A stretch of DNA of 64,000 bases from Pseudomonas poae (GTDB lineage: Bacteria; Pseudomonadota; Gammaproteobacteria; Pseudomonadales; Pseudomonadaceae). Where the stretch lies: the NCBI GenBank assembly GCA_004000515.1, contig CP034537.1:4788001-4852000 (forward strand), read 5' to 3'. Numbering within the stretch: position 1 is the first letter of the stretch; each line of letters starts with the position of its first letter. The notes beneath the pieces are model-generated. The model had not been told where the DNA came from. It saw only the letters and a program-made list of their open reading frames with translations, and searched no databases. The position numbers and the translations under genes are program-made. Shown here piece by piece: positions 40,603 through 49,291 of the stretch.

Positions 40603-40694
40603 CTGTGGGAGCGGGCTTGCTCGCGAAAGCGTTGGATCAGTCACCTCATGCGGTGGCTGACACTTCGTATTCGCGAGCAAGCCCGCTCCCACAG
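40603..40694. repeat. REP inverted pair
   Basis: Perfect 25-bp arms, beginning CTGTGGGAGCGGGCTTGC and mirrored at 40670-40694, with a 42-bp centre. It separates the convergent fecR-like and ppk2 genes and can act as a bidirectional terminator. This copy carries the GCGGGCTTGCTCGCGAA variant of the family. Confidence 0.9.
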
Positions 40695-40736
40695 GGATTA
40701 GCGGTGTGTTCCCCTCAGTCCCACAGCGTGTTCGGA

Positions 40737-41653
40737 TCAGTACAACTGCGGCACGATCAGTTCGGGCGGTGTGGGGCTGCGCGAATACTCTTCATGCCGC
40801 ACGCGTTGCGGCAGTTCGATCACCGGCAGCTGCACTTCTTCGTAGGGCATCTGGTTCAACAGGTGGTTGATGCAGTTGAGCCGGGCTTTCTTCTTGTCAT
40901 CGGCCTGCACCACCCACCATGGCGCTTCGGCGATGTGGGTGCGCTCGAGCATGATCTCCTTGGCCTTGGTGTAGGCCTCCCAGCGTCGACGGGACTCCAA
41001 GTCCATGGGGCTGAGTTTCCACTGCTTGAGCGGGTCGTGAATGCGGCTTAGAAAGCGCAGGTGCTGTTCCTGGTCGGAGATGGAGAACCAGTACTTGATC
41101 AGTTGGATACCGGAGCGGGCCAGCATGCGCTCGAATTCCGGCACGGTGCGGAAGAATTCCTCGTACTGGTCGTCGTTGCAAAGCCCATCACCTGCTCGAC
41201 ACCGGCGCGGTTGTACCAACTGCGGTCGAACAGCACGATTTCGCCGGCGGCCGGAAGGTGCGAGACGTAGCGCTGGAAGTACCACTGGGTCTGTTCACGG
41301 TCATTCGGCGCGGGCAGGGCAGCCACGCGGCACACTCGGGGGTTGAGGCGTTGGGTAATACGCTTGATCACGCCGCCTTTACCGGCGGCATCGCGGCCTT
41401 CGAACAAAATCACGACTTTGTGGCCGGTCTTGACCACCCAACTCTGCAATTTCACCAGTTCGCCCTGCAGGCGGAACAGTTCGCTGAAATAAATCCTGCG
41501 GGCGGCTTTTTCGCTGCTTTCACCGACGTGTTCATCGAACAGCGCGTTGAGGTCATGCCCGTCTTCGGACAGTTCCAGTTCCAGCTCTTCGTCGCTGTGA
41601 TCCAGCAATTCGCGGTGGATGCGCTGCATCAAGGCGTCTTCTACTGAGGACAT
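40737..41653 (-). CDS. ppk2: Polyphosphate kinase 2 (frameshifted)
   Basis: A PPK2-family phosphotransferase, 305 residues after adding one base in AAA 41180-41182 (first frame reads to MGF, the other resumes [10 protein letters not shown]). Walker A is [11 protein letters not shown] (about 83-93), with the lid/Walker B region [16 protein letters not shown] and [13 protein letters not shown]. It transfers phosphate between polyphosphate and nucleotides in the cytoplasm. It is divergent from the phosphate uptake operon, which fits phosphate homeostasis. Which nucleotide it prefers (GDP, ADP or AMP) is not readable with certainty. Confidence 0.9.
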
Positions 41654-41773
41654 GGGCGTAGCTCACGTGGGGGGAGATGGCAAAGTCTTAGTCGCATTCT
41701 GTTACCAACCAATGACATCAAAATGCCTTTTTGCGGGGGTAGAAGGGGACAAGACGGCGTTTTGCCATTCCAC

Positions 41774-41791
41774 GTTCATAAAAGCGTAACA
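41774..41791 (+). promoter_or_regulatory. Possible Pho box upstream of pstS
   Basis: GTTCATA-AAAG-CGTAACA, two 7-mers in direct orientation 4 bp apart, resembles a degenerate Pho box (consensus halves CTGTCAT/CTGTAAC), 48 bp before the pstS start. PhoB control of pst genes is well established; this particular match is weak. Confidence 0.35.
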
Positions 41792-41838
41792 AGAATGTTG
41801 CAGAGTGCCCGAGCCCGAAATCACAAGGATTTTCCTGA

Positions 41839-42867
41839 ATGAAACGTCTGATGAAGTCTGCTGCACTCGCCGTCGCGGTTTCTCTTAGTGCCTCCTCGGT
41901 GTTTGCTGCCGAAAGCATCCGCCTGACCGGCTCTGGCGCAAGTTTTCCTGCCCCGATCTACCTCACCTGGTTCAAGGATTTCAGCAAGAAAACCCCAGGT
42001 GTGACCGTTGACTACCAATCCAAGGGTAGTGGCGCGGGTGTGCAGGACTTCCTGAACAAGACCGTTGATTTCGCAGCCAGCGACTCGGCCATGAAAGACG
42101 AAGACATCGCCAAGGTTGCTGAAGGCGCGCAGTTGCTGCCGATGACCGCCGGTGAAATCGTATTGGCCTACAACCTGCCGGGTAACCCTAAAGGTCTGAA
42201 GCTGCCGCGCGATGTGTACTCCAACATCTTCCTGGGCAAGATCACCAAGTGGAACGATCCGCAGATCGTCGCCGCCAACCCAGGCATCAAGCTGACTGAC
42301 ACGCCGATCACCGTTGTTGTACGTGCTGACTCCAGCGGTACCACTGCGGTCTTCACCAAGCACTTGGCAGCCATCAACGCCGAGTTCAAGACTGAATTGG
42401 GCGAAGGCAACACCGTCAACTGGCCTGCCACTGACAAATTCATCAAATCGCCGAAAAACGACGGCGTCACCGCCACCGTTCGCCAGACCCCAGGCGCCAT
42501 CGGTTACATCGAGTACGGTTTTGCCAAGCTGGCCAAGGTCGACTTCGCCGAACTGCAGAACAAGGCTGGCCACTACGTAGTGCCTAACGCTGAAAGCGGT
42601 GCCGAAGCTCTGGCTGCGGTGACCATGCCGGAAAACTTGATCGCCTGGCTGCCGGACCCGGCCGGTGCCAAGTCCTACCCGATCACCACCTACACCTGGA
42701 TGATCTTCCGCAAGGACAACGGCAACCCAGCCAAAGCCAAGGCCATGCGTGAAATGGTCGAGTACAGCCTGACCGAAGGTCAGAAGATCGCTGACTCGAT
42801 GGGCTACATCCCGCTGCCACAGTCGGTAGTCGATCAGGTTCGCAAAGCGTCAGCCAACATCAAGTAA
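41839..42867 (+). CDS. pstS: Phosphate ABC transporter, periplasmic binding protein
   Basis: A 342-residue phosphate-binding protein with signal peptide (to about residue 23, VFA-AES), the mature start IRLTGSGASFPAPIY, SKGSGAGVQDF and ADSSGTT, all phosphate-contact motifs of PstS. It leads pstSCAB. The short family branch without an extended C-terminus matches Pseudomonas PstS. Delivered phosphate passes to PstC/PstA. Codon use is strongly biased, as expected for a highly expressed protein. Confidence 0.95.
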   Translation: MKRLMKSAALAVAVSLSASSVFAAESIRLTGSGASFPAPIYLTWFKDFSKKTPGVTVDYQSKGSGAGVQDFLNKTVDFAASDSAMKDEDIAKVAEGAQLLPMTAGEIVLAYNLPGNPKGLKLPRDVYSNIFLGKITKWNDPQIVAANPGIKLTDTPITVVVRADSSGTTAVFTKHLAAINAEFKTELGEGNTVNWPATDKFIKSPKNDGVTATVRQTPGAIGYIEYGFAKLAKVDFAELQNKAGHYVVPNAESGAEALAAVTMPENLIAWLPDPAGAKSYPITTYTWMIFRKDNGNPAKAKAMREMVEYSLTEGQKIADSMGYIPLPQSVVDQVRKASANIK

Positions 42868-42879
42868 CGCTCGCGAGAC

Positions 42880-42915
42880 CTCCATCGGCGTGTGCTAACC
42901 GCCACGCCGATGGAG
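42880..42915 (+). terminator. pstS-pstC intercistronic hairpin
   Basis: A 13-bp perfect stem, CTCCATCGGCGTG and CACGCCGATGGAG, with a 10-nt loop, followed by TTTCCCTGTTT, begins 12 bp after the pstS stop. It probably stabilises or partly terminates the mRNA so that the binding protein is made in excess over the membrane components. Confidence 0.75.
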
Positions 42916-42938
42916 TTTCCCTGTTTCGGAACTAGCCA

Positions 42939-43902
42939 ATGAACACACCTTTTGTCGTACCGGTTAACCCGGACTCTGCTTGCCAGCCACCGTCTACCAA
43001 AGACTTCCTGGTTGATCGCACCTTCCGTGCGCTTGCACGCATAGGCGTAGTGCTGGTGTTGGCACTGGTCTTCGCACTGGTGTTCGAAGTAGGTCGCAAG
43101 GCGCTTCCAGGTATGGAAAAGCACGGCCTGGACGTTATTTTCGGTAGCGTTTGGGACGTTAACCAAGGCAAGTACGGCATTTTGCCGGCCATTTGGGGCA
43201 CGCTGTACAGTGCCTTTATCGCGTTGTTGATCGCAGGTTTCTTCGGCGTCAGCATGGCGATTTTTCTCACCCAGGATTTCCTGCCGGCAAAACTGGCGGC
43301 GGTGTTTCGCACCATCGTCGAACTGCTTGCAGCCATCCCCAGCGTCGTCTACGGCCTGTGGGTATTTACGTAGTGATCCCAGCCATCCGCCCGCTGACCG
43401 CGTGGCTGAACTCTGAACTCGGCTGGATCCCCTTTTCGGCACGTCCCTGAGCGGGCCCGGTTTGCTGCCGGCCGCGCTGGTACTGGCCATCATGATTTTG
43501 CCGACCATCGCTGCCGTTTCCCAGGACGCCCTTACGGCGGTCCCGATGAAAACCAAGCAAGCAGCCTACGGCATGGGCACCACCCACTGGGAAGCGATTC
43601 TCAAGGTGATGGTGCCGTCTGCGGCCACCGGCATCTTCGGTTCCCTGGTGTTGGGCCTCGGGCGCGCATTGGGTGAAACCATGGCCCTGGCGATGCTGGT
43701 GGGTAACGCGAACAACATCTCCCTGTCGCTGTTTGCACCGGCCAACACCCTGGCGGCATTGCTTGCGCTGAACTTCCCTGAAGCCGGCCCGAACGAGGTC
43801 GAGGTGTTGATGTACGCGGCCCTGGTGCTGATGTTCATCACGCTGCTGGTGAACATCCTCGGCTCGATGATCATGCTCTACGCACAACGGGGTCAAAAAT
43901 AA
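42939..43902 (+). CDS. pstC: Phosphate ABC transporter permease (two frameshifts)
   Basis: A PstC permease of 321 residues after adding two bases, at GGG 43360-43362 (resumes GIYVVIPAIRP) and TTTT 43433-43436 (resumes FGTSLSGPG). About six membrane segments, and the EAA loop QAAYGMGTTHWEAILKVMVP is intact. The given sequence shows three fragments, but both shifts are homopolymer deletions in an essential-type operon, so error is much likelier than mutation. It overlaps pstA by 1 bp (TAATG). Confidence 0.92.
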
Positions 43903-44795
43903 TGACGAACCTGACTTCCCCTATCAAGGCCATGCCGAGCTTGCAGCGCAAGTTCGAAGGCCGAGCCCTGCGCAGTCTGGTTTTGACCACGTTGGTATGG
44001 GCTGGCGCGTTGCTGGCCAGCGTGCCGTTGATTTCCGTGCTGTACATGCTGATCACCCGTGGCGGCGCACGCCTGAGCCTGGAAGTGTTCACTGAACTGC
44101 CGCCTACTGGTTTCGAGACCGGTGGTGGTTTCGGTAACGCGATGGCGGGCACCTTCGTGATGGTCGGCATCGCGGCGGCCATCGCGGTCCCAGTCGGCAT
44201 CATGGCGGCGGTGTTCCTAGCTGAACTGGGGCCCGACAGCAAACTGGCTAATTCCGCGCGCTTTGCGGCCAAAATGCTCACGGGCCTGCCGTCCATCCTG
44301 GCCGGTGTATTCGCCTACGCCTTGGTGGTGATGACCACCGGGACCTATTCGGCGCCAGCGGGCGGCGTAGCACTGGCCGTGCTGATGCTGCCGATCGTGG
44401 TGCTGACCGCGGAAGAGTCGATGCGCATGGTGCCCAAGATCATGAAGGACGCCGCCTACGGCATGGGCTGCACCCGCTCGCAGGTGATCTGGAAGATCGT
44501 CTTGCCTACCGGCATGCCGGCGATCCTCACCGGTGTGATGCTGGCCGTGGCACGTGCCGCCGGCGAAACCGCACCGTTACTGTTTACCGCGCTGTTCAGC
44601 AACTACTGGATCTACCACGACGGCAGCCTGGCGGTGATGAATCCGACGGCGTCCTTGGCGGTCCTGATTTACAACTTCTCCGGCATGCCGTTCGACAACC
44701 AATTGGAGCTCGCCTGGGCGGCCTCGTTGGTGCTGGTAATGATCGTACTGGTCGTGAATATCGTGAGCCGTATCTTCGGCAAGCCAAAGTATTAA
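43902..44795 (+). CDS. pstA: Phosphate ABC transporter permease
   Basis: A 297-residue PstA permease with about six membrane segments. Its EAA loop [20 protein letters not shown] parallels the one in PstC, and [14 protein letters not shown] is typical. The start overlaps the pstC stop. It forms the channel heterodimer with PstC. Intact. Confidence 0.95.
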   Translation: MTNLTSPIKAMPSLQRKFEGRALRSLVLTTLVWAGALLASVPLISVLYMLITRGGARLSLEVFTELPPTGFETGGGFGNAMAGTFVMVGIAAAIAVPVGIMAAVFLAELGPDSKLANSARFAAKMLTGLPSILAGVFAYALVVMTTGTYSAPAGGVALAVLMLPIVVLTAEESMRMVPKIMKDAAYGMGCTRSQVIWKIVLPTGMPAILTGVMLAVARAAGETAPLLFTALFSNYWIYHDGSLAVMNPTASLAVLIYNFSGMPFDNQLELAWAASLVLVMIVLVVNIVSRIFGKPKY

Positions 44796-44814
44796 GAAAG
44801 GGAGCATCCGTATC

Positions 44815-45633
44815 TTGAACGCCTCTACTGCGCAAATAGCCGCTCCGTTTATCACCGAATCGCCTGTGGTCATGGACTGCAAGCTGGACAAGATTTTCTA
44901 CGGCAACTTCATGGCAGTGCGTGACAGCCATGTGCCGATTGAAAAGAACAAGATCACCGGCTTTATCGGCCCGTCGGGTTGCGGCAAGTCCACGGTGCTG
45001 CGCAGCCTCAACCGCATGAACGACCTGGTCAAGGGCTTCCGTTTCGAGGGCCATGTGCATTTCCTCGGGCAGGACGTGTACGGCAAGGGCGTTGACCCGG
45101 TAGTGGTGCGCCGCTACATCGGCATGGTGTTCCAGCAGCCCAATCCGTTCTCGATGAGCATTTTCGACAACGTGGCCTTTGGCCTGCGCCTGAACCGCTA
45201 CAAGGGCGACCTGGGCGACCGCGTCAAGCACGCCCTGCAAGGCGCCGCGCTGTGGGATGAGGTCAAGGACAAGCTCAAGGTCAGCGGCCTGTCGTTGTCT
45301 GGCGGTCAGCAGCAACGTCTGTGCATCGCCCGCGCCATTGCCACTGAGCCGGAAGTGTTGCTGTTGGACGAACCCTGCTCGGCACTCGACCCCATCGCCA
45401 CCCGCCGTGTCGAGGAGCTGATGGTCGAGTTGAAGAAGGACTACACCATCGCCCTGGTGACCCACAACATGCAGCAGGCGATCCGTGTGGCCGATACCAC
45501 GGCGTTCTTCTCGGTGGATATTTCCCAGGGCACGCGTACCGGTTATCTGGTGGAAATGGGTCCAACGACCCAGATCTTCGAGAACCCACGTGAGCAAATG
45601 ACCGGGGATTACATCAGCGGCAAGTTCAGCTGA
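44815..45633 (+). CDS. pstB: Phosphate ABC transporter ATP-binding protein
   Basis: A 272-residue ABC ATPase with Walker [10 protein letters not shown], signature [10 protein letters not shown], Walker [13 protein letters not shown] and switch histidine in VTHNMQQ. The best start is the uncommon TTG 44815, preceded by GGGAG about 11 bp upstream; ATG 44872 ([12 protein letters not shown]) would remove only a poorly conserved leader. It energises PstSCA. It is not followed by a recognisable phoU. Confidence 0.94.
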   Translation: MNASTAQIAAPFITESPVVMDCKLDKIFYGNFMAVRDSHVPIEKNKITGFIGPSGCGKSTVLRSLNRMNDLVKGFRFEGHVHFLGQDVYGKGVDPVVVRRYIGMVFQQPNPFSMSIFDNVAFGLRLNRYKGDLGDRVKHALQGAALWDEVKDKLKVSGLSLSGGQQQRLCIARAIATEPEVLLLDEPCSALDPIATRRVEELMVELKKDYTIALVTHNMQQAIRVADTTAFFSVDISQGTRTGYLVEMGPTTQIFENPREQMTGDYISGKFS

Positions 45634-45664
45634 TCCAACCATTCATCGTTTTTCAGGAATGCCA

Positions 45665-46362
45665 ATGACTGCAACACGTCGTCTTGATCTGGCCGCGATT
45701 GAACGCGCACTGCGTGAGGTGCAGGGTCGTTTTGCCGCGCTCAGCCGGGACTTTACCGAGCCCCGCGACCCCTTGACCGACGAGGTGTTGCAGAATGTAC
45801 TTGAAGGCTATGCCCTGATTGACGACTATGTCGCGCGGGGTGTCGACCTGTTCGATCTGCAGCAGTTGAACCTGATGCTGGAGATCAACGCCACCGTGCT
45901 GTGCGGCAGGATCCGGTGCGTCGCCTGGAATACGCCCCGCACCTGGCCGCAACCGAGGAACGCTTTTTCAACAACGTGGAAGGCGGCATCAAGGACTTGC
46001 ACAGCTGGTACTGCAAGCACCACAACGAGTCGGTGTGGAAGCGCGCCGCCGGTGTGTATGTGCGGGTACTCAGCAAGCCGCAATTGTTTATCGAAGGCAA
46101 TCACCGCAGCGGATCGCTGATCGTCAGCTATTTGCTGATGCGTGAGGGGCTGCCGCCGTTTGTACTGACGCTGGACAATGCCGAGGGCTACTTCAACCCG
46201 TCCTCGGTGATACGCAACTCAGCCAAGCATGGTGTGAAAGCTTTGTACGAATTGCCCAAGATCAAGAAAAAATACGCGGCATTCCTGGAAGATAACGCCC
46301 CAGACCCGGCGGAATTTTTCCTGGCAGATGCAAAGGTTACCGCGTACCAGGGTGGCCATTGA
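45665..46362 (+). CDS. Fic-like protein with degenerate active-site motif (frameshifted)
   Basis: A 232-residue protein after adding one base near 45905-45907. It carries a Fic-type segment, QLFIEGNHRSGSLIVSYLLM (about 144-163), preceded by helices. The canonical HxFx(D/E)GNGR motif is altered: the catalytic His position is Gln and the second Gly of GNGR is His. It is not PhoU, which one would expect after pstB in many bacteria. ATG 45665 has AGGA 7 bp upstream. Its stop overlaps the HAD gene start, so the two form a pair 31 bp downstream of pstB. Function unknown; loss of AMPylation activity is an inference. Confidence 0.55.
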
Positions 46363-46955
46363 TGGGAAGCAATCCAGTGCTCGACACCATGAACACCGTT
46401 TTCAAGGGACAGCGCGTGCGTATTTCGTTTGATATCGATGACACCCTGGCCTGCCAGCCGCACCACAGTGCCGCTGAAGACAGCAAGTTGCCGGAGTGCG
46501 TGCATCGCTGGTTAGGCGAGCCGTTGCGCAATGGCACCCGCGCCTTGATCCGCGAACTGCGCCGCCAGAATTGCAGTATCTGGGTCTACACCTCGTCTGG
46601 CCGCACACCGGCCTACATCCGTCGTTGGCTGTTGCTGTACGGCATCCACGTTGACGGCGTGGTCAACAGCGTGCGCCACGGCCACGCCCTCACGGCACGC
46701 GGGCTGTCGAACGCGCCCTCGAAACTGCCGACGGCCTTTGATATCGACCTGCATGTCGATGACTCCGAAGGCGTACAGATCGAGGGTTACGACCACGGTT
46801 TCCGCGTGGTTGTCGTACGCCCCGATGATGAGTTGTGGGCACAGAAAGTCCTGGAGGCGGTCGCCCGTGTCCAAGCGCAGCTCGCCTGGCAGCAGCAACC
46901 GCGCCGGCACAAGGTGCCTGCACCCACCTATTCGGGCATTACACTTAACGGTTGA
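46362..46955 (+). CDS. HAD-superfamily hydrolase-like protein
   Basis: A 197-residue protein with a HAD nucleophile motif RISFDIDDTLA (about 20-30), a motif-II-like segment SIWVYTSSGRTPAYI and DIDLHVDDSEG as motif IV. The start ATG 46362 overlaps the stop of the Fic-like gene; ATG 46389 is an alternative. The core lacks a large cap domain, as in small HAD phosphatases/nucleotidases. Substrate unknown. The conserved pairing with the Fic-like gene suggests a joint role. Confidence 0.65.
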   Translation: MGSNPVLDTMNTVFKGQRVRISFDIDDTLACQPHHSAAEDSKLPECVHRWLGEPLRNGTRALIRELRRQNCSIWVYTSSGRTPAYIRRWLLLYGIHVDGVVNSVRHGHALTARGLSNAPSKLPTAFDIDLHVDDSEGVQIEGYDHGFRVVVVRPDDELWAQKVLEAVARVQAQLAWQQQPRRHKVPAPTYSGITLNG

Positions 46956-47083
46956 ACGGATTGTATGCGTTAAATTCATTATATTTTTTTGAATTATGCG
47001 CTTGATGAATGTCCTCTGCGGGATTAGCTTGATGATCACGGCCACCGATGTGGCCTGGCCACTAACCTGCCCGGGATTTTCCA
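46956..47083. other. AT-rich intergenic region before tautomerase gene
   Basis: 128 bp without coding potential. The segment around 46970-47000 is unusually AT-rich for this genome (TTCATTATATTTTTTTGAAT) and could hold the promoter of the tautomerase gene. I see no clear operator or terminator hairpin. Confidence 0.4.
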
Positions 47084-47476
47084 ATGCCTCTCGTTCGAAT
47101 CGACCTCGCCGCCGACACCAGTGCTGAAACCGCCGCCGCCATCGGCGATGTGGTGTATGCCGCCATGACCACTGTGGCCAACGTGCCCGAGCACGACAAA
47201 TTCCAGATCATCAGCCGCCATGCCCAGGATGAACTGGTGTACCCGGCTGCGGGTTACCTGGGCGTCACCTACACACCTCGGATCGTGTTTATCCAGGTCA
47301 CCTGGAACGCCGGGCGCACGGTTGAAGTAAAAAAGGCCTTCTATCAATTCATCGCCGACGGCATCCACGCCAAGACCGGGCTGCGCAAGGAAGATGTGTG
47401 GATCAGCCTGGTGGACGTCAAACGCGAGGATTGGTCGTTCGGCAACGGTGAAATGCAGTACGCGCCAACTGAATGA
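47084..47476 (+). CDS. Tautomerase family protein (4-oxalocrotonate tautomerase superfamily)
   Basis: A 130-residue protein beginning MPLVRIDL, so the catalytic Pro follows the initiator Met, as in tautomerases; RTVEVKKAFYQFIAD and KEDVWISLVDV match the fused/long tautomerase group. Likely a cytoplasmic homo-oligomer. It stands alone, between the HAD gene and a convergent catabolic operon, with a strong bidirectional terminator after it. Substrate unknown. Confidence 0.8.
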   Translation: MPLVRIDLAADTSAETAAAIGDVVYAAMTTVANVPEHDKFQIISRHAQDELVYPAAGYLGVTYTPRIVFIQVTWNAGRTVEVKKAFYQFIADGIHAKTGLRKEDVWISLVDVKREDWSFGNGEMQYAPTE

Positions 47477-47486
47477 GGCGGGCAGG

Positions 47487-47517
47487 AAGGGGCGACTATT
47501 TCGAGTAGTCGCCCCTT
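47487..47517. terminator. Bidirectional rho-independent terminator
   Basis: A 12-bp perfect stem, AAGGGGCGACTA and TAGTCGCCCCTT, with a 7-nt loop and a T-rich tail on the plus side (TTTATTTATT). It separates the convergent tautomerase and cysteine-hydrolase genes and fits both directions. Confidence 0.9.
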
Positions 47518-47520
47518 TAT

Positions 47521-48126
47521 TTATTGGGTTTTCAACGCCTCCAGAAACTGGTTGTGTTTCAGGGTTTGGGAAAACATCGGCAGCGTGAAGTTCTCTGCCG
47601 CGTGTTGCTGCTCGTCAGTGAAGGTCGCGGTGCAGTCGGTCAGGCTTACCACGTTATAGCCTTTCTCATACCCCGAGCGAACGGTACCTTCGACACAGCA
47701 ATTGGTCAGAAACCCCGCGACCACCAGGTTCTGGATGCCGTTGTTGCGCAACACCAGGTCCAACCCCGTGGTGGCAAACCCATCCAGCCCACGTTTGCCT
47801 TCAACCAGGATATCGCCCGCTTCACGGCCCACGGCCTCCGTGATCTCGGCGCCCCAACTGCCGGCGCGGAAGGCGCTGCCATCGGCGACGCCCTTGAGAA
47901 TCCCATAATCGCGCGTGGTCAACTCCGGGTAGCCCTCGGCAAACTGGATCGGCAGGTGGATGATCTTCACCCCGAGCTTGCGCGCCTGCTGCACCGTGGT
48001 TGCGGTGTTGGCCAGCATGTCAGAGGTGCGCATGACGTCTTTGACGGCGTCGTGGAACACGCCACCGGGCGTGGTGAAGTCGTTCTGGAATTCGATCAGG
48101 ACAAGCGCGGTGCTGTGCGGGTTCAT
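47521..48126 (-). CDS. Isochorismatase-family cysteine hydrolase
   Basis: A 201-residue amidohydrolase with the full catalytic set of the superfamily: Asp in LIEFQNDF (about residue 15), Lys in VEGKRGLDGF and Cys in FLTNCCVEGT. ATG 48126 gives the family-type N-terminus; the frame reaches 48192 without support. Relatives include RutB, N-carbamoylsarcosine amidase and nicotinamidase. It is the last gene of a leftward operon that also encodes an N-carbamoyl-amidohydrolase-like enzyme and a RidA protein, pointing to breakdown of a carbamoylated or ureido compound. Confidence 0.85.
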   Translation of the reverse strand: MNPHSTALVLIEFQNDFTTPGGVFHDAVKDVMRTSDMLANTATTVQQARKLGVKIIHLPIQFAEGYPELTTRDYGILKGVADGSAFRAGSWGAEITEAVGREAGDILVEGKRGLDGFATTGLDLVLRNNGIQNLVVAGFLTNCCVEGTVRSGYEKGYNVVSLTDCTATFTDEQQHAAENFTLPMFSQTLKHNQFLEALKTQ

Positions 48127-48221
48127 GGTGGACCTCCGTTCAGTGGGTTGGCGCAGGCTGGTCTTACGGGGCAGGCTGCACCGGCTTAGCATAGACCGCC
48201 TCGAGCGCGTCGGGCAGCCTC

Positions 48222-48839
48222 TCAGTTAACCCTTAACACCGCTTCTATGGGCTCGCCCTGTTCTAGTCGGCGCAACAGCGCAGGCTCTGCGCGATCACTG
48301 AGCAGGGCCTGGTCGATGACGGCTTCAAGCGTCTGCCAAGGCAGGATCAACAGGCCATTGTCATCGCCCAGCACCAGGTCGCCAGGGTTCACTTGAACGC
48401 CGCCGCATTGCACCGGGACATTCAGGCGGCTTTCAGCGTTGCCGTGCAACTTGGTGGTGAGCAGGCTGGTGCCTCGGGCAAAGACCGGCAGGCCTGCCTC
48501 GCGCAGTTCGACGATATCCGTGACCATGCCGTCGACCACGATCCCTCGGGCACCGCGTACGCGTGCCGCACAGGTGGTCACGGTGCCGACGCAGGCGTGG
48601 TGCTGGTCACCGTTCATGTCGATCAACAGCACATCACCGTCTTGCAGGCTGGCCAAGGCGCGGTTGACGGCGATGGCATCTGCGTTCACCACGCTCAAGG
48701 TCACGGCTTTGCCCACCAGCTTGACGCCTGTGAGCATCGAACGAACCTGGGCGCTTACAAAACCGTCTTCGAGCAGGTGCCCGAGGGTGGCGAAGCTGAC
48801 CTGATGCAGCTTGTCCAATAACGTGCTTGGGGCGTTCAT
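48222..48839 (-). CDS. RraA-like / 4-hydroxy-4-methyl-2-oxoglutarate aldolase family protein
   Basis: A 205-residue RraA-fold protein. Characteristic segments are DGDVLLIDMNGDQHHACVG, GARGIVVDGMVTDI and PGDLVLGDDNGLLILP. The Arg/Asp of the pyruvate- and metal-binding site (RGIVVDG) are present, so an aldolase or decarboxylase role on a 2-oxo acid is likelier than RNase E inhibition. ATG 48839 overlaps the RidA stop by 4 bp, so the genes are coupled. Co-location with amidohydrolases and a dehydrogenase supports a catabolic role. Confidence 0.8.
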   Translation of the reverse strand: MNAPSTLLDKLHQVSFATLGHLLEDGFVSAQVRSMLTGVKLVGKAVTLSVVNADAIAVNRALASLQDGDVLLIDMNGDQHHACVGTVTTCAARVRGARGIVVDGMVTDIVELREAGLPVFARGTSLLTTKLHGNAESRLNVPVQCGGVQVNPGDLVLGDDNGLLILPWQTLEAVIDQALLSDRAEPALLRRLEQGEPIEAVLRVN

Positions 48840-49234
48840 AGTGGTTTCCTCGTTTGGATATCTATCAGTTCGGCCACGCAATCGATTTCCAGGGCAACCC
48901 CCCACAACGCGACGCACACCGTGGTACGTGCCGGCGGCGCGTGGCCGAGCACTTCGGCGTAGACACGGTTGAAGGGTTCCAGCTGGGCGGGGTCGGTGAG
49001 ATATCCGTTGACCTTGATCACATGATCAAAGTCGGAGCCAGCTTCGATCAGGATGGCTTCGAGATTGCGCAGCGTCTGGCGGACCTGTTCTTCGAAGGTG
49101 TCGGGTTGTTGATCCAGACCCGTCAGCGCGGGGATTTGACCGGCGGTGAATACCAGGTGACCGCTGACGACGGCCTGCGAATAGGGGCCGACTGGGCCGA
49201 TGGTGCCGGGGGCTGCTTGTATGCGTTTCATCAT
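48836..49234 (-). CDS. RidA/YjgF/RutC-family deaminase
   Basis: A 132-residue Rid protein: IGPVGPYSQAV near the N-terminus, LVFTAGQIP, and the conserved Arg in HAPPARTTVCVA (about residue 103) that binds the substrate carboxylate. Rid proteins hydrolyse reactive imine/enamine intermediates, and RutC-type relatives act in pyrimidine or hydantoin breakdown. The gene overlaps the RraA-like gene. Two adjacent Met codons start it; either is possible. Confidence 0.85.
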   Translation of the reverse strand: MMKRIQAAPGTIGPVGPYSQAVVSGHLVFTAGQIPALTGLDQQPDTFEEQVRQTLRNLEAILIEAGSDFDHVIKVNGYLTDPAQLEPFNRVYAEVLGHAPPARTTVCVALWGVALEIDCVAELIDIQTRKPL

Positions 49235-49252
49235 TCATTCTCTAGAGAAAAG

Positions 49253-49288
49253 CAGGCCCCACTGCCGACGAAACGACCGTGGGGCCTG
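49253..49288 (-). terminator. Hairpin after OprD-family gene
   Basis: A 10-bp stem, CAGGCCCCAC and GTGGGGCCTG, with a 16-nt loop directly downstream of the porin stop and upstream of the RidA gene. It may lower transcription of the RidA/RraA/hydrolase genes or simply stabilise the porin mRNA. Confidence 0.6.
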
Positions 49289-49291
49289 GGC

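Noticed and set aside
45665..46362. phoU
   Set aside because: Position after pstB suggested it, but the protein lacks the repeated PhoU helices and E/D metal motifs and instead shows a Fic-like segment.
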